DNA from: Candidatus Blochmanniella pennsylvanica str. BPEN
Lineage (GTDB): Bacteria > Pseudomonadota > Gammaproteobacteria > Enterobacterales > Enterobacteriaceae
Direction: 5' to 3'
Length of the DNA stretch: 64,000 nucleotides
Assembly: GCF_000011745.1 (NCBI RefSeq)
Contig: NC_007292.1
Span: 310,001-374,000, forward strand
A program made the position numbers and the translations under genes. This document shows positions 19,804 to 30,150 of the stretch, piece after piece. The notes under the pieces are model-generated. The model saw only the letters and a program-made list of their open reading frames with translations. It searched no databases and was not told the DNA's origin. How positions within the stretch are numbered: the first letter of the stretch is position 1; each line of letters starts with the position of its first letter.

Positions 19804-20556
19804 GTGATATTATCTCAACGTAATCAAGATCTTAGCACTTTTTCATCTAATTTATTACCACGCCATGTTGCTATTATCATGGATGGTAATGGGCGTTGGG
19901 CAAGAAGACGAGGAAAATTACGTATTGTTGGGCATCAAGCTGGATTTAATGCGGTACGGCGTGCTGTTCATTTCGCTGTTAATTATAGATTCGATGCATT
20001 AACTTTATATGCGTTTAGCAGTGAAAACTGGAAACGTCCTGACAAAGAGATTGATTCTTTAATGCAATTGTTTTCTCATGCTTTAAATAATGAAATAGAT
20101 GTTCTACATAAGAATAATATCAAACTAAGAATCATTGGAGATATTAATCGATTTTCCGGTGAATTACAAAAAAATATACACCGCTCTGAAAAATTAACTT
20201 CCAACAATAGTGGACTTACGCTTAATATTGCTGCAAATTATGGAGGACGATGGGATATTATCCAAGGAGTAAAACAACTTGCCACGCAAGTGCAGCAAGG
20301 AATATTAACCCCTAATCAAATTGACGAAGATGCTCTATGTAAATGTATCTGTATGCATGAATTAGCTCCAGTAGATTTGGTGATTCGAACAGGAGGTGAA
20401 CATCGCATTAGTAATTTTTTGCTTTGGCAAATAGCATATGCTGAATTATTTTTTACAGATGTATTATGGCCTGATTTTAATGACGTCATATTTAAAAGAG
20501 CAGTAAATACTTTTATGAAACGAGAGCGCCGATTTGGAAACAGCGCATCTATTTAA
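19804..20556 (+). CDS. uppS: Undecaprenyl diphosphate synthase
   Basis: UppS adds isopentenyl units in cis to farnesyl diphosphate to make the C55 carrier for peptidoglycan and LPS. It is 250 residues (E. coli 253). The signature IMDGNGRWA with its catalytic Asp begins near residue 24, TLYAFSSENWKRP follows, and RTGGEHRISNFLLWQIAYAE marks the C-terminal active-site block. The start is GTG, as judged from the frame; a nearby ATG at 19802 is out of frame. Confidence 0.97.
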   Translation: MILSQRNQDLSTFSSNLLPRHVAIIMDGNGRWARRRGKLRIVGHQAGFNAVRRAVHFAVNYRFDALTLYAFSSENWKRPDKEIDSLMQLFSHALNNEIDVLHKNNIKLRIIGDINRFSGELQKNIHRSEKLTSNNSGLTLNIAANYGGRWDIIQGVKQLATQVQQGILTPNQIDEDALCKCICMHELAPVDLVIRTGGEHRISNFLLWQIAYAELFFTDVLWPDFNDVIFKRAVNTFMKRERRFGNSASI

Positions 20557-20587
20557 TTTTCAATACACATGTAATCAAGGAAAAAAT

Positions 20588-21448
20588 GTGTTAAAAACCC
20601 GTTTAATTAGCATGTTGCTCCTTATCCCCATAACTATTTTGATGGTATTTTTATTGCCTATTGTATCATTCTCGATTGTTGTATCTATCATTTGTTTGAT
20701 TAGTGCATGGGAATGGGGGAAAATGCATCATTTTTCTGATTATGCACACCGAATGTGGATATGCGCTATATTTGGATTATTGTGTATTACAATGATCATT
20801 GTACTAAAAAAAATATATTTATATTTCAATAATTGGCATATTTTTTGGTATATTTTCGGTAACATTAGTATAGTATGGTGGGTATTAGCGTTTGTATTAA
20901 TATTATCTTATCCTGATTCTGCTATTTTTTGGAAAAAATCTAATGTACTACGTTTTTTTTTCGGAATATTAACAATATTACCATTTTTTTGGGGGATATT
21001 AACGTTGCGCCAATTTCATCATATCAACGATAGCACTATCGGAGCATGGTGTTTACTGTATATTGTAATATTAATTTGGATTAATGATTCAAGTGCATAT
21101 CTCATCGGTAAAACATTAGGGCGCCGTAAATTATTAGAAAGCGTATCTCCTAAAAAAACTTGGGAAGGATTTATTGGAGGTATATTAATTTCAACAGGAA
21201 TTTCATGGTTATTCAGTAAATATATGCCAATCACGGTGATAAATCCATCTCTTATATTCATTTATTCTATCATTGCAATTATAGCCTCTATAATAGGAGA
21301 TTTAACTGAAAGTATGTTTAAGAGAGAAGCTGGTATTAAAGATAGCGGAAGTTTAATTCCTGGGCATGGGGGAATGTTAGATCGCATAGACAGCTTATTT
21401 GCTGCAGTGCCTATTTTCGTTTACCTAATATTATTAAGTTTATATTAA
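20588..21448 (+). CDS. cdsA: Phosphatidate cytidylyltransferase (CDP-diglyceride synthase)
   Basis: CdsA makes CDP-diacylglycerol from phosphatidic acid and CTP at the inner membrane, the branch point for phosphatidylethanolamine and phosphatidylglycerol. I place the start at the GTG at 20588 (286 residues; E. coli 285). AAGGA lies seven bases before it, and the protein then begins MLKTRLISMLLLIPITI, parallel to E. coli LKYRLITAFVLIPV. The frame stays open upstream to an ATG at 20534 inside uppS, but that would add 18 unmatched residues. Several hydrophobic helices precede SPKKTWEGFIGG and the signature KDSGSLIPGHGGMLDRIDS. Confidence 0.95.
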   Translation: MLKTRLISMLLLIPITILMVFLLPIVSFSIVVSIICLISAWEWGKMHHFSDYAHRMWICAIFGLLCITMIIVLKKIYLYFNNWHIFWYIFGNISIVWWVLAFVLILSYPDSAIFWKKSNVLRFFFGILTILPFFWGILTLRQFHHINDSTIGAWCLLYIVILIWINDSSAYLIGKTLGRRKLLESVSPKKTWEGFIGGILISTGISWLFSKYMPITVINPSLIFIYSIIAIIASIIGDLTESMFKREAGIKDSGSLIPGHGGMLDRIDSLFAAVPIFVYLILLSLY

Positions 21449-21483
21449 TATCATCATCAAAAAATAGAGAATTCATTAACATC

Positions 21484-22857
21484 ATGTTATTACATTTTTT
21501 TTGGAACTTAATCGCATTTATCCTTGCATTAAGTATACTCATCACGGTCCATGAATATGGACATTTTGTAGCAGCACGTTTTTTAAAGGTAAAAGTAGAG
21601 CGATTTTCTATAGGATTTGGTCCTGTTTTATGGAGTTGGCGAGATTCAAATGATACCGAATACGTAATTTCCGCTGTTCTTTTTGGTGGATACGTTAAAT
21701 TATTTAATACTCGAAAAAAAATAGCATCTTGCGATGAAGAACGTAATCAATCATTCAATTGTAAACGTATTTGGAAAAAAAGTATTATTGTAGTTTCAGG
21801 ACCCATGTTTAACTTTCTTTTTTCTATTGTGTTATACACATTAGTTTTTATGATAGGCGTGCCTATTTATAAACCAATAATCCATTCTGTTATACCTAAC
21901 TCTATTATTGCTCAATCACATGTACCATCTGGTGTAGAAATTAAATCAATTAACAATGTTCTGACTCGGGATTGGGATGCAGTACGTTTGGAAATTCTTA
22001 ATAGCATAGGTAAGGAAAAAATTATTATTTCTGCAACACCAATAAATAGTACGCATATTAAAACTTATACCATTAATTTACCTTGCAACTGGTTCAATAA
22101 ACCTACCAATAATAAAGATCCTATAATAACATTGGGTATTCTTCCTTTTAATACACATGTATTACCAATCTTGTCAGGAATACAACCTGATTCTGCCGCA
22201 CAACGAGCTGGTTTAAAAATTGGAGACAAAATAATCTCAATTGACGATCAATTAATACATAATTGGGAGTCATTTATTACAATTATTAAAAATAATCCAG
22301 AAAAAACTTTTAAAATTATAGTAGAACGGAAAAATAAAATATTAAACTTCAACTTAGCGCCAGATAAAAAACATCTGGTTCCTTCCGATAAAGCAGAAGG
22401 AGTTATAGGTGTTTTTCCGCAAATTACTTGTATTCCAATAAAACATCATGCAATCCATCAATATGGATTGCATCTATCTATACTGGAAGCTTTCGAAAAA
22501 ACATGGAAATTGATATGCCTAACAACTAACACATTATTTAAATTAATTACTGGAGATGTTAGGGTAACCCACCTCAGCGGCCCAATTGCAATAGCGCAAG
22601 GAGCAGGTGCATCCGCTCAATCTGGAGTAATTTACTATCTTATGTTTTTATCTTTAATCAGTATCAATTTAGGTATTATTAATTTACTACCGTTTCCAAC
22701 ACTAGATGGAGGGCATTTATTTTTTTTTATAATAGAAAAAATAAAAGGGAAATCAATATCGAAAGAAACACAGAGTTTTGGTTATATCATTGGATCCATT
22801 ATACTTACGTTTATGATGTGCTTAGCAATTTTCAACGATATATCTAGATTATGGTAA
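21484..22857 (+). CDS. rseP: Site-2 intramembrane zinc protease RseP
   Basis: RseP cuts membrane-spanning substrates, classically RseA in the sigma-E envelope stress response, and cleared signal peptides. It is 457 residues (E. coli 450). The zinc motif HEYGH lies in the first membrane segment at residues 23-27. Two PDZ domains occupy the periplasmic middle (SGIQPDSAAQRAGLKIGDKI in the second), and the C-terminal NLLPFPTLDGGH supplies the third ligand. All catalytic features are intact. Whether sigma-E and RseA still exist in this genome cannot be judged here. Confidence 0.96.
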   Translation: MLLHFFWNLIAFILALSILITVHEYGHFVAARFLKVKVERFSIGFGPVLWSWRDSNDTEYVISAVLFGGYVKLFNTRKKIASCDEERNQSFNCKRIWKKSIIVVSGPMFNFLFSIVLYTLVFMIGVPIYKPIIHSVIPNSIIAQSHVPSGVEIKSINNVLTRDWDAVRLEILNSIGKEKIIISATPINSTHIKTYTINLPCNWFNKPTNNKDPIITLGILPFNTHVLPILSGIQPDSAAQRAGLKIGDKIISIDDQLIHNWESFITIIKNNPEKTFKIIVERKNKILNFNLAPDKKHLVPSDKAEGVIGVFPQITCIPIKHHAIHQYGLHLSILEAFEKTWKLICLTTNTLFKLITGDVRVTHLSGPIAIAQGAGASAQSGVIYYLMFLSLISINLGIINLLPFPTLDGGHLFFFIIEKIKGKSISKETQSFGYIIGSIILTFMMCLAIFNDISRLW

Positions 22858-22901
22858 TTAATAAAAATTAAAACTAAAAAGATTAAAATAAATAATAATA
22901 G

Positions 22902-25325
22902 ATGAAAATAATATTTATAGCATTCTTATTGATAATTATCAATGTAGCACATAGCGATGATACAATCATAAACAAAATTTTTTTTAACGGATTAAAAAGA
23001 ATTTCTTTAGATACAGTACTATTTAATTTACCTTTAAAAATTGGAACTATTATTAATGATGAAGATATTGCTAATAGTATTAAAGTGTTGTTTTCTACAG
23101 GATATTTTGAAGAAATCACAATATCTAATAATGAAAAAGGAATTATTATAATCCAAGTAAAAGAACGTCCAGTTATTGATAATGTTAATTTTCAAGGGAA
23201 TAAAATAATTACAGAAGATGTAATAAAAAAAATATTAAATGTAAAAAAAATACAATCAGGTGAACCATTTAATGAATGTTCTATTTTTGAATTAAAACGA
23301 GAATTAGATAATTTGTATCATAACTTTGGTAAATTTACAGCTACAACTAAGATAGTAGTTATTCCTCTATCAAGAAATCGTGTTAATTTGAAAATAATGT
23401 TTACCGAAGGTAAAACCGCCAAAGTACAACAAATCAATATTTTTGGTAATCATGCATTCCATACAAAAAAATTGTTATCACAATTTAAATTATATAGAAA
23501 AATTAAATGGAGACCCATATTACCCAATCGACAATATCAACAACAAAAATTATTCTATGACTTAGATAAATTACGTAATTTTTACTTAAACCATGGTTAC
23601 GCTAAATTTCATATTGATGAAACACAAATTGATTTAACGCCAAATAAAAAATATATTTACCTTTCTTTATATATTAAAGAAGGCATGCAATATACATTTG
23701 ATTCTGTAAAATTACATGGAAATATATTAGATTATTTTCCTAATATTAAGGAATACATGATAATCTCTCCTGGAGAATTATATAGTAACAATAAAATTCA
23801 AGAAATAGAACGTAACATACGATATGTGTTAAGCAAAAATGGCTACATGCAACCTATTATATTAATAGAACCAGATATAAATGACAACAATAAAACAATA
23901 ACATTATATGTATATGTTGATATAGGGCCTCATTTTTATGTACGCGAAATACGCTTTGAAGGTAATAATATTACTAAAGATGAAGTAATTCGTAGAGAAA
24001 TACATCAAACAGAACAAATGCAATTAGATTATACTCGTATTATTCAAGATCAAGATCGACTTAAACGTCTTTGTTATTTTAAAACTGTAAACACTCGCAT
24101 TGAATATGTATCGAATACTTTAAACCAAATCGACGTTATTTACAAAGTTGAAGAACGTAATACTGGTAATTTAAATTTGAGCGTCGGATTTGGAACAGAA
24201 AGTGGTATAAATTTACAATTTGGAATGTATCAAGAAAATGTATTAGGTTCAGGAAACTCTATAGCTGTTGCCAGTACTAAAAATAATTACCAAACTTATG
24301 CTGAAATATCATCTGTAAAACCTTACTGCGGCATTAATAATATTAACGTAGGAGGGAAAATATTTTATAATGATTTAAATACTAACAAAACGGGTTTGTC
24401 AGATTATAATTTGAAAAATTATGGTATTAATATTAATTGTTCATACCCAATTGTTGAATACACCACGTTCAATATAGGATTAAATTATGTATCTAATTAT
24501 TTAAGTAAAGTAGCTCCTCAACTAGCAATATGGCGTTATCTAAAATCTGCAAATATTTATCCAAAAATATCGATTAACAATAAATTTTTGGATAATGCTA
24601 TTAATTTTCATACAAATGATTTTTTATTAGTTTCAGGATGGACTTTTGATAACTCGAATCATGCTTATTTTCCTACATATGGTGTGCGCGCTAATGTATC
24701 AAGTACATTAACACTACCTGGGTCTAATAATCAATATTATAAAATACTAATTCATTGCAATAGCTATATGCCTTTGGACCAATATTATAATTGGATAATG
24801 ATGAATTCTATATATGCTGGTTATTCTGGAAGAATACATAAAAAAGAAAATCCTTTTTATGATAACTTCTACGCCGGAGGTATTGGAACAATACGTGGAT
24901 TTAGATTAAATAGTATAGGACCAAAAGCTGCCTATTATCATTGCAATGACTCAAGCCAAAACTATACTACATGTGCAATAAAAAATTCTCAAGATGCTGT
25001 TGGTGGAAATGCAATAACTCTTTTTAAAACTGAGTTAATTATTCCTATCACATATTTTAATAAACAACATTCTGATATTGCACGTATTTCTCTGTTTTTA
25101 GACACAGGTACTGTATGGGATACTTTTTGGAAAAATACTGAAGCAACACAACAAGCTGGTATCGTAGATTATAGCATTCCAAGTAATATTCGTATATCCA
25201 GTGGTGTAGCTTTGAAGTGGATATCTCCAGTTGGACCAGTGATTTTTTCTTATTCAAAATTGATAAAAAAATATCTTGGAGATATAGAAGAACCATTTCA
25301 ATTTAGTATCGGAAAAACATGGTAA
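22902..25325 (+). CDS. bamA: Outer-membrane protein assembly factor BamA
   Basis: BamA is the essential core of the BAM complex that folds beta-barrel proteins into the outer membrane. It is 807 residues (E. coli 810). A signal peptide is visible (MKIIFIAFLLIIINVAHS, cleaved near residue 19), then five POTRA domains to about residue 420 and a C-terminal barrel. The loop-6 motif IRGF is present (GTIRGFRLNSIGP), and the last residues FSIGKTW form the typical beta-signal. The barrel and POTRA domains are rich in Asn, Lys and Ile, reflecting AT pressure. The chaperone gene skp follows. Confidence 0.97.
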   Translation: MKIIFIAFLLIIINVAHSDDTIINKIFFNGLKRISLDTVLFNLPLKIGTIINDEDIANSIKVLFSTGYFEEITISNNEKGIIIIQVKERPVIDNVNFQGNKIITEDVIKKILNVKKIQSGEPFNECSIFELKRELDNLYHNFGKFTATTKIVVIPLSRNRVNLKIMFTEGKTAKVQQINIFGNHAFHTKKLLSQFKLYRKIKWRPILPNRQYQQQKLFYDLDKLRNFYLNHGYAKFHIDETQIDLTPNKKYIYLSLYIKEGMQYTFDSVKLHGNILDYFPNIKEYMIISPGELYSNNKIQEIERNIRYVLSKNGYMQPIILIEPDINDNNKTITLYVYVDIGPHFYVREIRFEGNNITKDEVIRREIHQTEQMQLDYTRIIQDQDRLKRLCYFKTVNTRIEYVSNTLNQIDVIYKVEERNTGNLNLSVGFGTESGINLQFGMYQENVLGSGNSIAVASTKNNYQTYAEISSVKPYCGINNINVGGKIFYNDLNTNKTGLSDYNLKNYGININCSYPIVEYTTFNIGLNYVSNYLSKVAPQLAIWRYLKSANIYPKISINNKFLDNAINFHTNDFLLVSGWTFDNSNHAYFPTYGVRANVSSTLTLPGSNNQYYKILIHCNSYMPLDQYYNWIMMNSIYAGYSGRIHKKENPFYDNFYAGGIGTIRGFRLNSIGPKAAYYHCNDSSQNYTTCAIKNSQDAVGGNAITLFKTELIIPITYFNKQHSDIARISLFLDTGTVWDTFWKNTEATQQAGIVDYSIPSNIRISSGVALKWISPVGPVIFSYSKLIKKYLGDIEEPFQFSIGKTW

Positions 25326-25404
25326 AATTTAGGTGCAGTATAGAAATAACAAATATCTTATCAAAGTATAAACTTTTATATTTTATTAAACTAAGAGGTT
25401 TACA

Positions 25405-25905
25405 GTGAAAAAGTGGACATATATATTAAGTATGGTGATTTGGATAACACAAATTAGCCCTGTTGATGCTGAGGATAAAATTGCGATAGTTAATATTTCT
25501 AATATTTTCCAACAATCTTCACAACGCGCGAAAATCATTAAACAACTTGAATATGAATTTAAAGATCGTGCTACCGAATTAGAAAAGATGGAGCACGATT
25601 TACAAATGAAAATACAAACATTACAACGAGATGGTGCTACCATGAAAACAATCGAGCGTAGTGAATTAGAAAAATCGTTAATAAATCAACGTGAAATTTT
25701 CTCTAACAAAGCTAAAGAATTTCAACAAGAAAATCATTCACGTCAGACGGAAGAAAGAGATAAAATTCTGAATATGATTCAGAATGTGGTAACGAATGTT
25801 GCTAAAAAAGAAAATTACGATATAGTAATCGACACTAATGCTGTACTGTATCACAGTATTCGTGTTACGGATATTACCAATTCTGTAATGAAACAAGTTG
25901 GATAA
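25405..25905 (+). CDS. skp: Periplasmic chaperone Skp (OmpH)
   Basis: Skp is a trimeric jellyfish-shaped chaperone that carries unfolded outer-membrane proteins across the periplasm to BamA. It is 166 residues (E. coli 161) with a signal peptide probably cut after SPVDA (about residue 22). [15 protein letters not shown] matches the start of the mature family. The central part is a long charged coiled coil (residues 50-130), the tentacle helices. The start is GTG with AGAGG upstream. It sits between bamA and lpxD as in E. coli, with lpxD three bases downstream. Confidence 0.94.
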   Translation: MKKWTYILSMVIWITQISPVDAEDKIAIVNISNIFQQSSQRAKIIKQLEYEFKDRATELEKMEHDLQMKIQTLQRDGATMKTIERSELEKSLINQREIFSNKAKEFQQENHSRQTEERDKILNMIQNVVTNVAKKENYDIVIDTNAVLYHSIRVTDITNSVMKQVG

Positions 25906-25908
25906 GTT

Positions 25909-26940
25909 ATGATCGAAATGCGATTATCTGATCTAGCACAACAGTTAAATGCTAAATTACATGGAGATGAAAATATTATTATTACTGGTGTTGCTTCTAT
26001 AAATAACGCACAAGTAGGACATATTACTTTTTTAAAAGATCAGCGATTTCTAAGTCAACTAAGCTCCTGTCGAGCCTCAGCAGTCATATTGTCTAAAAAC
26101 AACTTAATTTTTTGTAAGATTGCTGCATTAGTAGTAGAAGATCCTTATATTGCGTATGTTAAAATAGCACGATTGATGGATACTACCCCTAAACCATCAA
26201 AAAACATTGCATCTGGAGCTATAATTGCTTCAGATGCAATTTTAGGTCAAAGAGTAGGGATTGGCGCTAATGCAGTTATAGAATCTGAAGTAATTTTAGG
26301 TGATGATGTAATCATTGGTCCCGGTAGTTTCGTAGGAAAAAAAACAAGAATAGGAACAGGTACACGTTTATGGGCTAATGTTACTATATATCATGAAGTA
26401 GAAATTGGTGAATGCTGCTTAATACAATCTGGAGCTATAATTGGTTCTGATGGATTTGGGTATATTAATGACCATGGTGTGTGGATTAAAATTCCTCATT
26501 TAGGAACAGTAAAAATTGGAAATAATGTGGAAATAGGTGCTTGTACTACTATTGACCGTGGAACATTAGATGATACTAAAATTGAAAACGGAGTAATTAT
26601 TGATAATCAGTGCCAAATTGCACATAATGTCATAATAGGCGCGCGCACTGCAATAGCAGGGGGTGTCATTATGGCTGGGAGTTTAACAATCGGAAGAGAT
26701 TGCATGATAGGCGGAGCTAGTGTAATTAATGGGCACATAAATATTTGTGATAAAGTCACGATAACCGGAATGGGTATGGTAATAAAAGCAATAACACAAC
26801 CTGGTATTTACTCATCAGGTATTCCTGTCCAACTAAACACAGTATGGTGGAAAACTGCCGCGTTAATTATGCGGATTAGTAATATGAATAAACGTATAAA
26901 AACTATAGAAGAAAAATTAAAAAAACTATTGTTCCTATAA
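25909..26940 (+). CDS. lpxD: UDP-3-O-(3-hydroxymyristoyl)glucosamine N-acyltransferase
   Basis: LpxD adds the second 3-hydroxyacyl chain in lipid A synthesis, using acyl-ACP. It is 343 residues (E. coli 341). An N-terminal uridine-binding domain ([18 protein letters not shown]) precedes the left-handed beta-helix of hexapeptide repeats. [13 protein letters not shown] near residue 238 carries the catalytic His. [23 protein letters not shown] and a C-terminal helix finish the protein. Starts at 25909 or 25918 are both possible (MIEMRL). It is tightly coupled to skp and begins the lpxD-fabZ-lpxA-lpxB block. Confidence 0.97.
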   Translation: MIEMRLSDLAQQLNAKLHGDENIIITGVASINNAQVGHITFLKDQRFLSQLSSCRASAVILSKNNLIFCKIAALVVEDPYIAYVKIARLMDTTPKPSKNIASGAIIASDAILGQRVGIGANAVIESEVILGDDVIIGPGSFVGKKTRIGTGTRLWANVTIYHEVEIGECCLIQSGAIIGSDGFGYINDHGVWIKIPHLGTVKIGNNVEIGACTTIDRGTLDDTKIENGVIIDNQCQIAHNVIIGARTAIAGGVIMAGSLTIGRDCMIGGASVINGHINICDKVTITGMGMVIKAITQPGIYSSGIPVQLNTVWWKTAALIMRISNMNKRIKTIEEKLKKLLFL

Positions 26941-27039
26941 ATTTTAAGATAATTAGGACAGCTTATTCTTCATCTTGTTAGAATGAACGGGATAGTATTG
27001 TTAATACGATTTATTACCTTTAGACAGGAATAGAAAACC

Positions 27040-27495
27040 TTGATTACTGATACTTGCGTTTTGCATATTGAGGAAGTTTTAGAACTTTTGCCGCATCGAT
27101 TTCCATTTTTGCTAGTTGATCGTGTACTAAATTTTGAAAAAGGAAAATTTTTAAGAGCGGTAAAAAATGTTTCCTTTAATGAACCATTTTTTCAAGGTCA
27201 TTTTCCGGGAAAACCCATTTTTCCTGGAGTATTAATTTTAGAGGCTATGGCTCAAGCCACAGGCATCTTAGCCTTTAAAAGTACAGGTAAATTAGCTCCG
27301 GGAGAATTATATTATTTTGCTGCAATTGATGCAGCTCGATTCAAGCGCCCAGTACAACCTGGTGATCAAATGATACTTGATGTGGAATTTATTAAAGAAA
27401 GACGTGGTATTGCACGCTTTAAAGGAATCGCTACAGTAAACGAAGAAATGGCTTGTGAAGCATCAATGATGTGCGCTCGTAGAAAGGAAATTTAA
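27040..27495 (+). CDS. fabZ: 3-hydroxyacyl-ACP dehydratase FabZ
   Basis: FabZ removes water from 3-hydroxyacyl-ACP in fatty-acid elongation. It also competes with LpxA for 3-hydroxymyristoyl-ACP, so it balances phospholipid against lipid A. It is 151 residues, the same as E. coli. The hot-dog active-site His is in [14 protein letters not shown] and the Glu in [25 protein letters not shown] is nearly invariant. The TTG start at 27040 mirrors the TTG start of the E. coli gene. lpxA follows after four bases. Confidence 0.98.
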
Positions 27496-27499
27496 ACTG

Positions 27500-28288
27500 A
27501 TGATTCATCAATCTGCCATCATACATCCTAGTTCTATAATAGAAGAAGGAGCTATAATACACGATAACGTACATATCGGTCCATTTTGTTTTATTGGAGC
27601 GCAAGTTGAAATAGGGGCGCGAACTTTACTGAAATCTCATATTGTAATTAATGGCATTACTCAAATTGGAGAAGATAATCAAATTTATCAATTTGCTTCT
27701 CTTGGGGAAGTGAACCAAGATTTAAAATACGCAAAAGAATCTACGCGCATAGAGATTGGTCATTATAATCAGATTAGAGAAAGTGTCACTATTCACCGAG
27801 GCACTATACAAGGCAAAAAAGTTACCAAAATAGGAAATAGCAATTTATTTATGATTAACGTACATATTGCTCATGATTGCATAATAGGAGATCATTGTGT
27901 CATGGCTAACAACGTTACCCTAGGAGGGCACGTAAGAGTAGATAATCACACTATTATTGGAGGAATGACCGCGATCCATCAATTTTGTATTATTGGAACA
28001 CATGTTATGATTGGAGGATGTTCTGGTGTAGTTCAAGATATCCCGCCATTCATAATAGCCCAAGGAAATCACGCAACACCTTTTGGATTAAACATTGAAG
28101 GTTTAAAACGGCGCGGTTTTAGTCGTTCCTCCGTACACGCTATTCGAGATGCTTATAAAATTTTATATCGTAGCAGTAAAACTGTTGAATCAGCTAAAGA
28201 GGCTTTAAAAGCCTTAGCAGCAGAACATCCAATTATCAATGAATTTGTAGATTTTTTAATACGCTCTCAACGAGGAATTATTCGTTAA
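27500..28288 (+). CDS. lpxA: UDP-N-acetylglucosamine O-acyltransferase
   Basis: LpxA catalyses the first lipid A step, moving 3-hydroxymyristoyl from ACP to UDP-GlcNAc. It is 262 residues, the same as E. coli. The hexapeptide beta-helix is clear ([21 protein letters not shown]), the catalytic His is in HIAHDCIIG near residue 125, and [21 protein letters not shown] marks the start of the helical C-terminal domain. It overlaps neither neighbour, but lpxB begins two bases after its stop, so translation is probably coupled. Confidence 0.98.
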
Positions 28289-28290
28289 CA

Positions 28291-29454
28291 ATGTCATCTA
28301 TCGTCCCGTCCATGCATAATAATCGCACTATTATTATAGGTATAGTAGCAGGAGAAGCTTCTGGAGATATTTTAGGAGCAGGACTAATCCGTACATTAAA
28401 AAAATACTTAAAAAAAGTACGTTTTTTTGGTATTGGCGGTCCCTGTATGCAATCTGAAGATATGAAATCTTGGTATAATATAGAAGAATTATCAGTTATG
28501 GGTTTTGCTGAAATCGTTATGAAATTACCACGACTATTATATATTCGTAGAAATTTAGCTCGTAGATTTATTAACTTAAAACCTGATGTTTTCATTGGTA
28601 TCGATTCTCCAGATTTTAATATTTCGTTAGAAAATCGTTTGAAAAAACGTGGAATTCGTACAATTCATTATGTTAGCCCATCAGTATGGGCATGGAGGAA
28701 AAAACGTATTTTTGCGCTTAAAAAAGCTACCGATAATATTTTGGTTATTTTGCCTTTTGAAAAAAAAATATACGATCACTTCAATATACCATGTCAATTT
28801 ATTGGGCATTCATTAGCAGATCAAATACCACTTAATCCAAATAAAGTTTCTGCTCGTCAAAAATTAGGTATTCCTCATGACGTATATTGTTTAGCAGTAT
28901 TACCAGGCAGCAGAATTAGGGAAATTAAAATGTTAGCTCATGATTTTTTAGTATGCGCTAAATTATTAAAAAATAATTTTCCTAATCTTGAAATTTTAGT
29001 GCCATTAACTAATCAGACATCTATAAAAAAATTTATTAGTGTTGCATCAACATCGGTTAAATATCGTGTTCTAAGCAACCAATCAGCATGGGAGATAATG
29101 ATGGCAGCAGATGCTTCTTTAGTAACCGCTGGAACAGCAACTTTAGAATGTATGTTGGTCAAATGCCCCATGGTTGTAGCTTATCGCATGCATCCCTTAA
29201 CATTCATGTTAGCCAAGCATTTTATAAATATTCCCTGGATATCACTACCTAATTTATTAGCAGGTCATGAATTGGTAAAAGAATTTATTCAAAATAACTG
29301 TCGTCCTGAAAATTTAGCACAGACATTAATTAATTTATTAAATAATAATAATCAACATATAGTATTGAAAAAAAAATTTAGACAATTACATCACAGCATT
29401 AGATGTAATGCAGATGAACAAGCAGCCTATGCGGTTTTGAGATTAATCAAATGA
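28291..29454 (+). CDS. lpxB: Lipid-A-disaccharide synthase
   Basis: LpxB joins lipid X to UDP-2,3-diacylglucosamine to form the lipid A disaccharide at the inner-membrane surface. It is 387 residues (E. coli 382), family GT19. Characteristic blocks are GEASGDILGAGLI (residues 17-29), FGIGGPCM, FIGIDSPDFN, HYVSPSVWAWR, LPFE, FIGHSLAD and LPGSRIREI. Two nine-A tracts occur in the coding sequence (28760-28768 and 29368-29376). Its stop overlaps the rnhB start by four bases (ATGA). The substrate lipid X is made by LpxH, encoded at 58.8 kb. Confidence 0.97.
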   Translation: MSSIVPSMHNNRTIIIGIVAGEASGDILGAGLIRTLKKYLKKVRFFGIGGPCMQSEDMKSWYNIEELSVMGFAEIVMKLPRLLYIRRNLARRFINLKPDVFIGIDSPDFNISLENRLKKRGIRTIHYVSPSVWAWRKKRIFALKKATDNILVILPFEKKIYDHFNIPCQFIGHSLADQIPLNPNKVSARQKLGIPHDVYCLAVLPGSRIREIKMLAHDFLVCAKLLKNNFPNLEILVPLTNQTSIKKFISVASTSVKYRVLSNQSAWEIMMAADASLVTAGTATLECMLVKCPMVVAYRMHPLTFMLAKHFINIPWISLPNLLAGHELVKEFIQNNCRPENLAQTLINLLNNNNQHIVLKKKFRQLHHSIRCNADEQAAYAVLRLIK

Positions 29455-30104
29455 CAACAATGTTATCTATTGTGCAAGTAAAAAATAATGAAATACCAAA
29501 AACACTATCTATCAAAAAATTTAAATTAATTGCAGGAGTAGATGAATCAGGATGTGGATCATTAGTTGGGTCAGTAATAGCTGCTGCAGTGATATTGCAT
29601 TCAATACAACCAATTTCTGGATTAGCTGATTCCAAGACATTAAATAAAAATAAAAGACTCAATTTATATAAAAATATTATTAAAAATGCATTAGCCTGGA
29701 GCATCGGATATGCTGATGTTACAGAAATTGATCGTTCTAATATTTTAGAAGCTCGTTTATTAGCAATGAAACGAGCAGTGCATAATTTATCTGTTAAACC
29801 AGATTTAATTTTAATAGATGGAAATCGTTCTCCAGGATTTACAGAAATACCTTATCAATGTTTTAACAAAGGAGATGCTCGGATAGCAATTATAAGCGCA
29901 GCTTCCATTATAGCTAAAGTTACGCGTGATCAAGATATGATCATATTAGATAAGCAATATCCAAAATATGGATTTGCTCAAAACAAAGGATATCCTACTT
30001 TTTTTCACTTAAAACAACTAGCGCTATACGGTCCTATATCACAGCATCGAAAAAGCTTTGCTCCTGTAAAACATGTGATTTCTGATATTAATAGGAAACT
30101 CTAG
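29451..30104 (+). CDS. rnhB: Ribonuclease HII with altered GRG motif
   Basis: RNase HII cuts the RNA strand of RNA-DNA hybrids and starts removal of single ribonucleotides from DNA. It is 217 residues (E. coli 198), the extra being N-terminal. The catalytic acids are kept: D31 and E32 in AGVDES, an Asp in LILIDGNR and an Asp in the KVTRDQDM region. KGYPTFFHL and HRKSFAPVK are conserved. Odd feature: the motif normally read GRG (E. coli DEVGRGPLVG) is GCG here, with Cys35 encoded by TGT at 29553-29555, and the next Pro is Ser. This motif reads the RNA-DNA junction, so activity may be changed. The start overlaps the lpxB stop. Confidence 0.95.
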   Translation: MTTMLSIVQVKNNEIPKTLSIKKFKLIAGVDESGCGSLVGSVIAAAVILHSIQPISGLADSKTLNKNKRLNLYKNIIKNALAWSIGYADVTEIDRSNILEARLLAMKRAVHNLSVKPDLILIDGNRSPGFTEIPYQCFNKGDARIAIISAASIIAKVTRDQDMIILDKQYPKYGFAQNKGYPTFFHLKQLALYGPISQHRKSFAPVKHVISDINRKL

Positions 30105-30150
30105 GTTTAATATAATGAGATATACATTATTGCTTATGATCTTTTAAATT

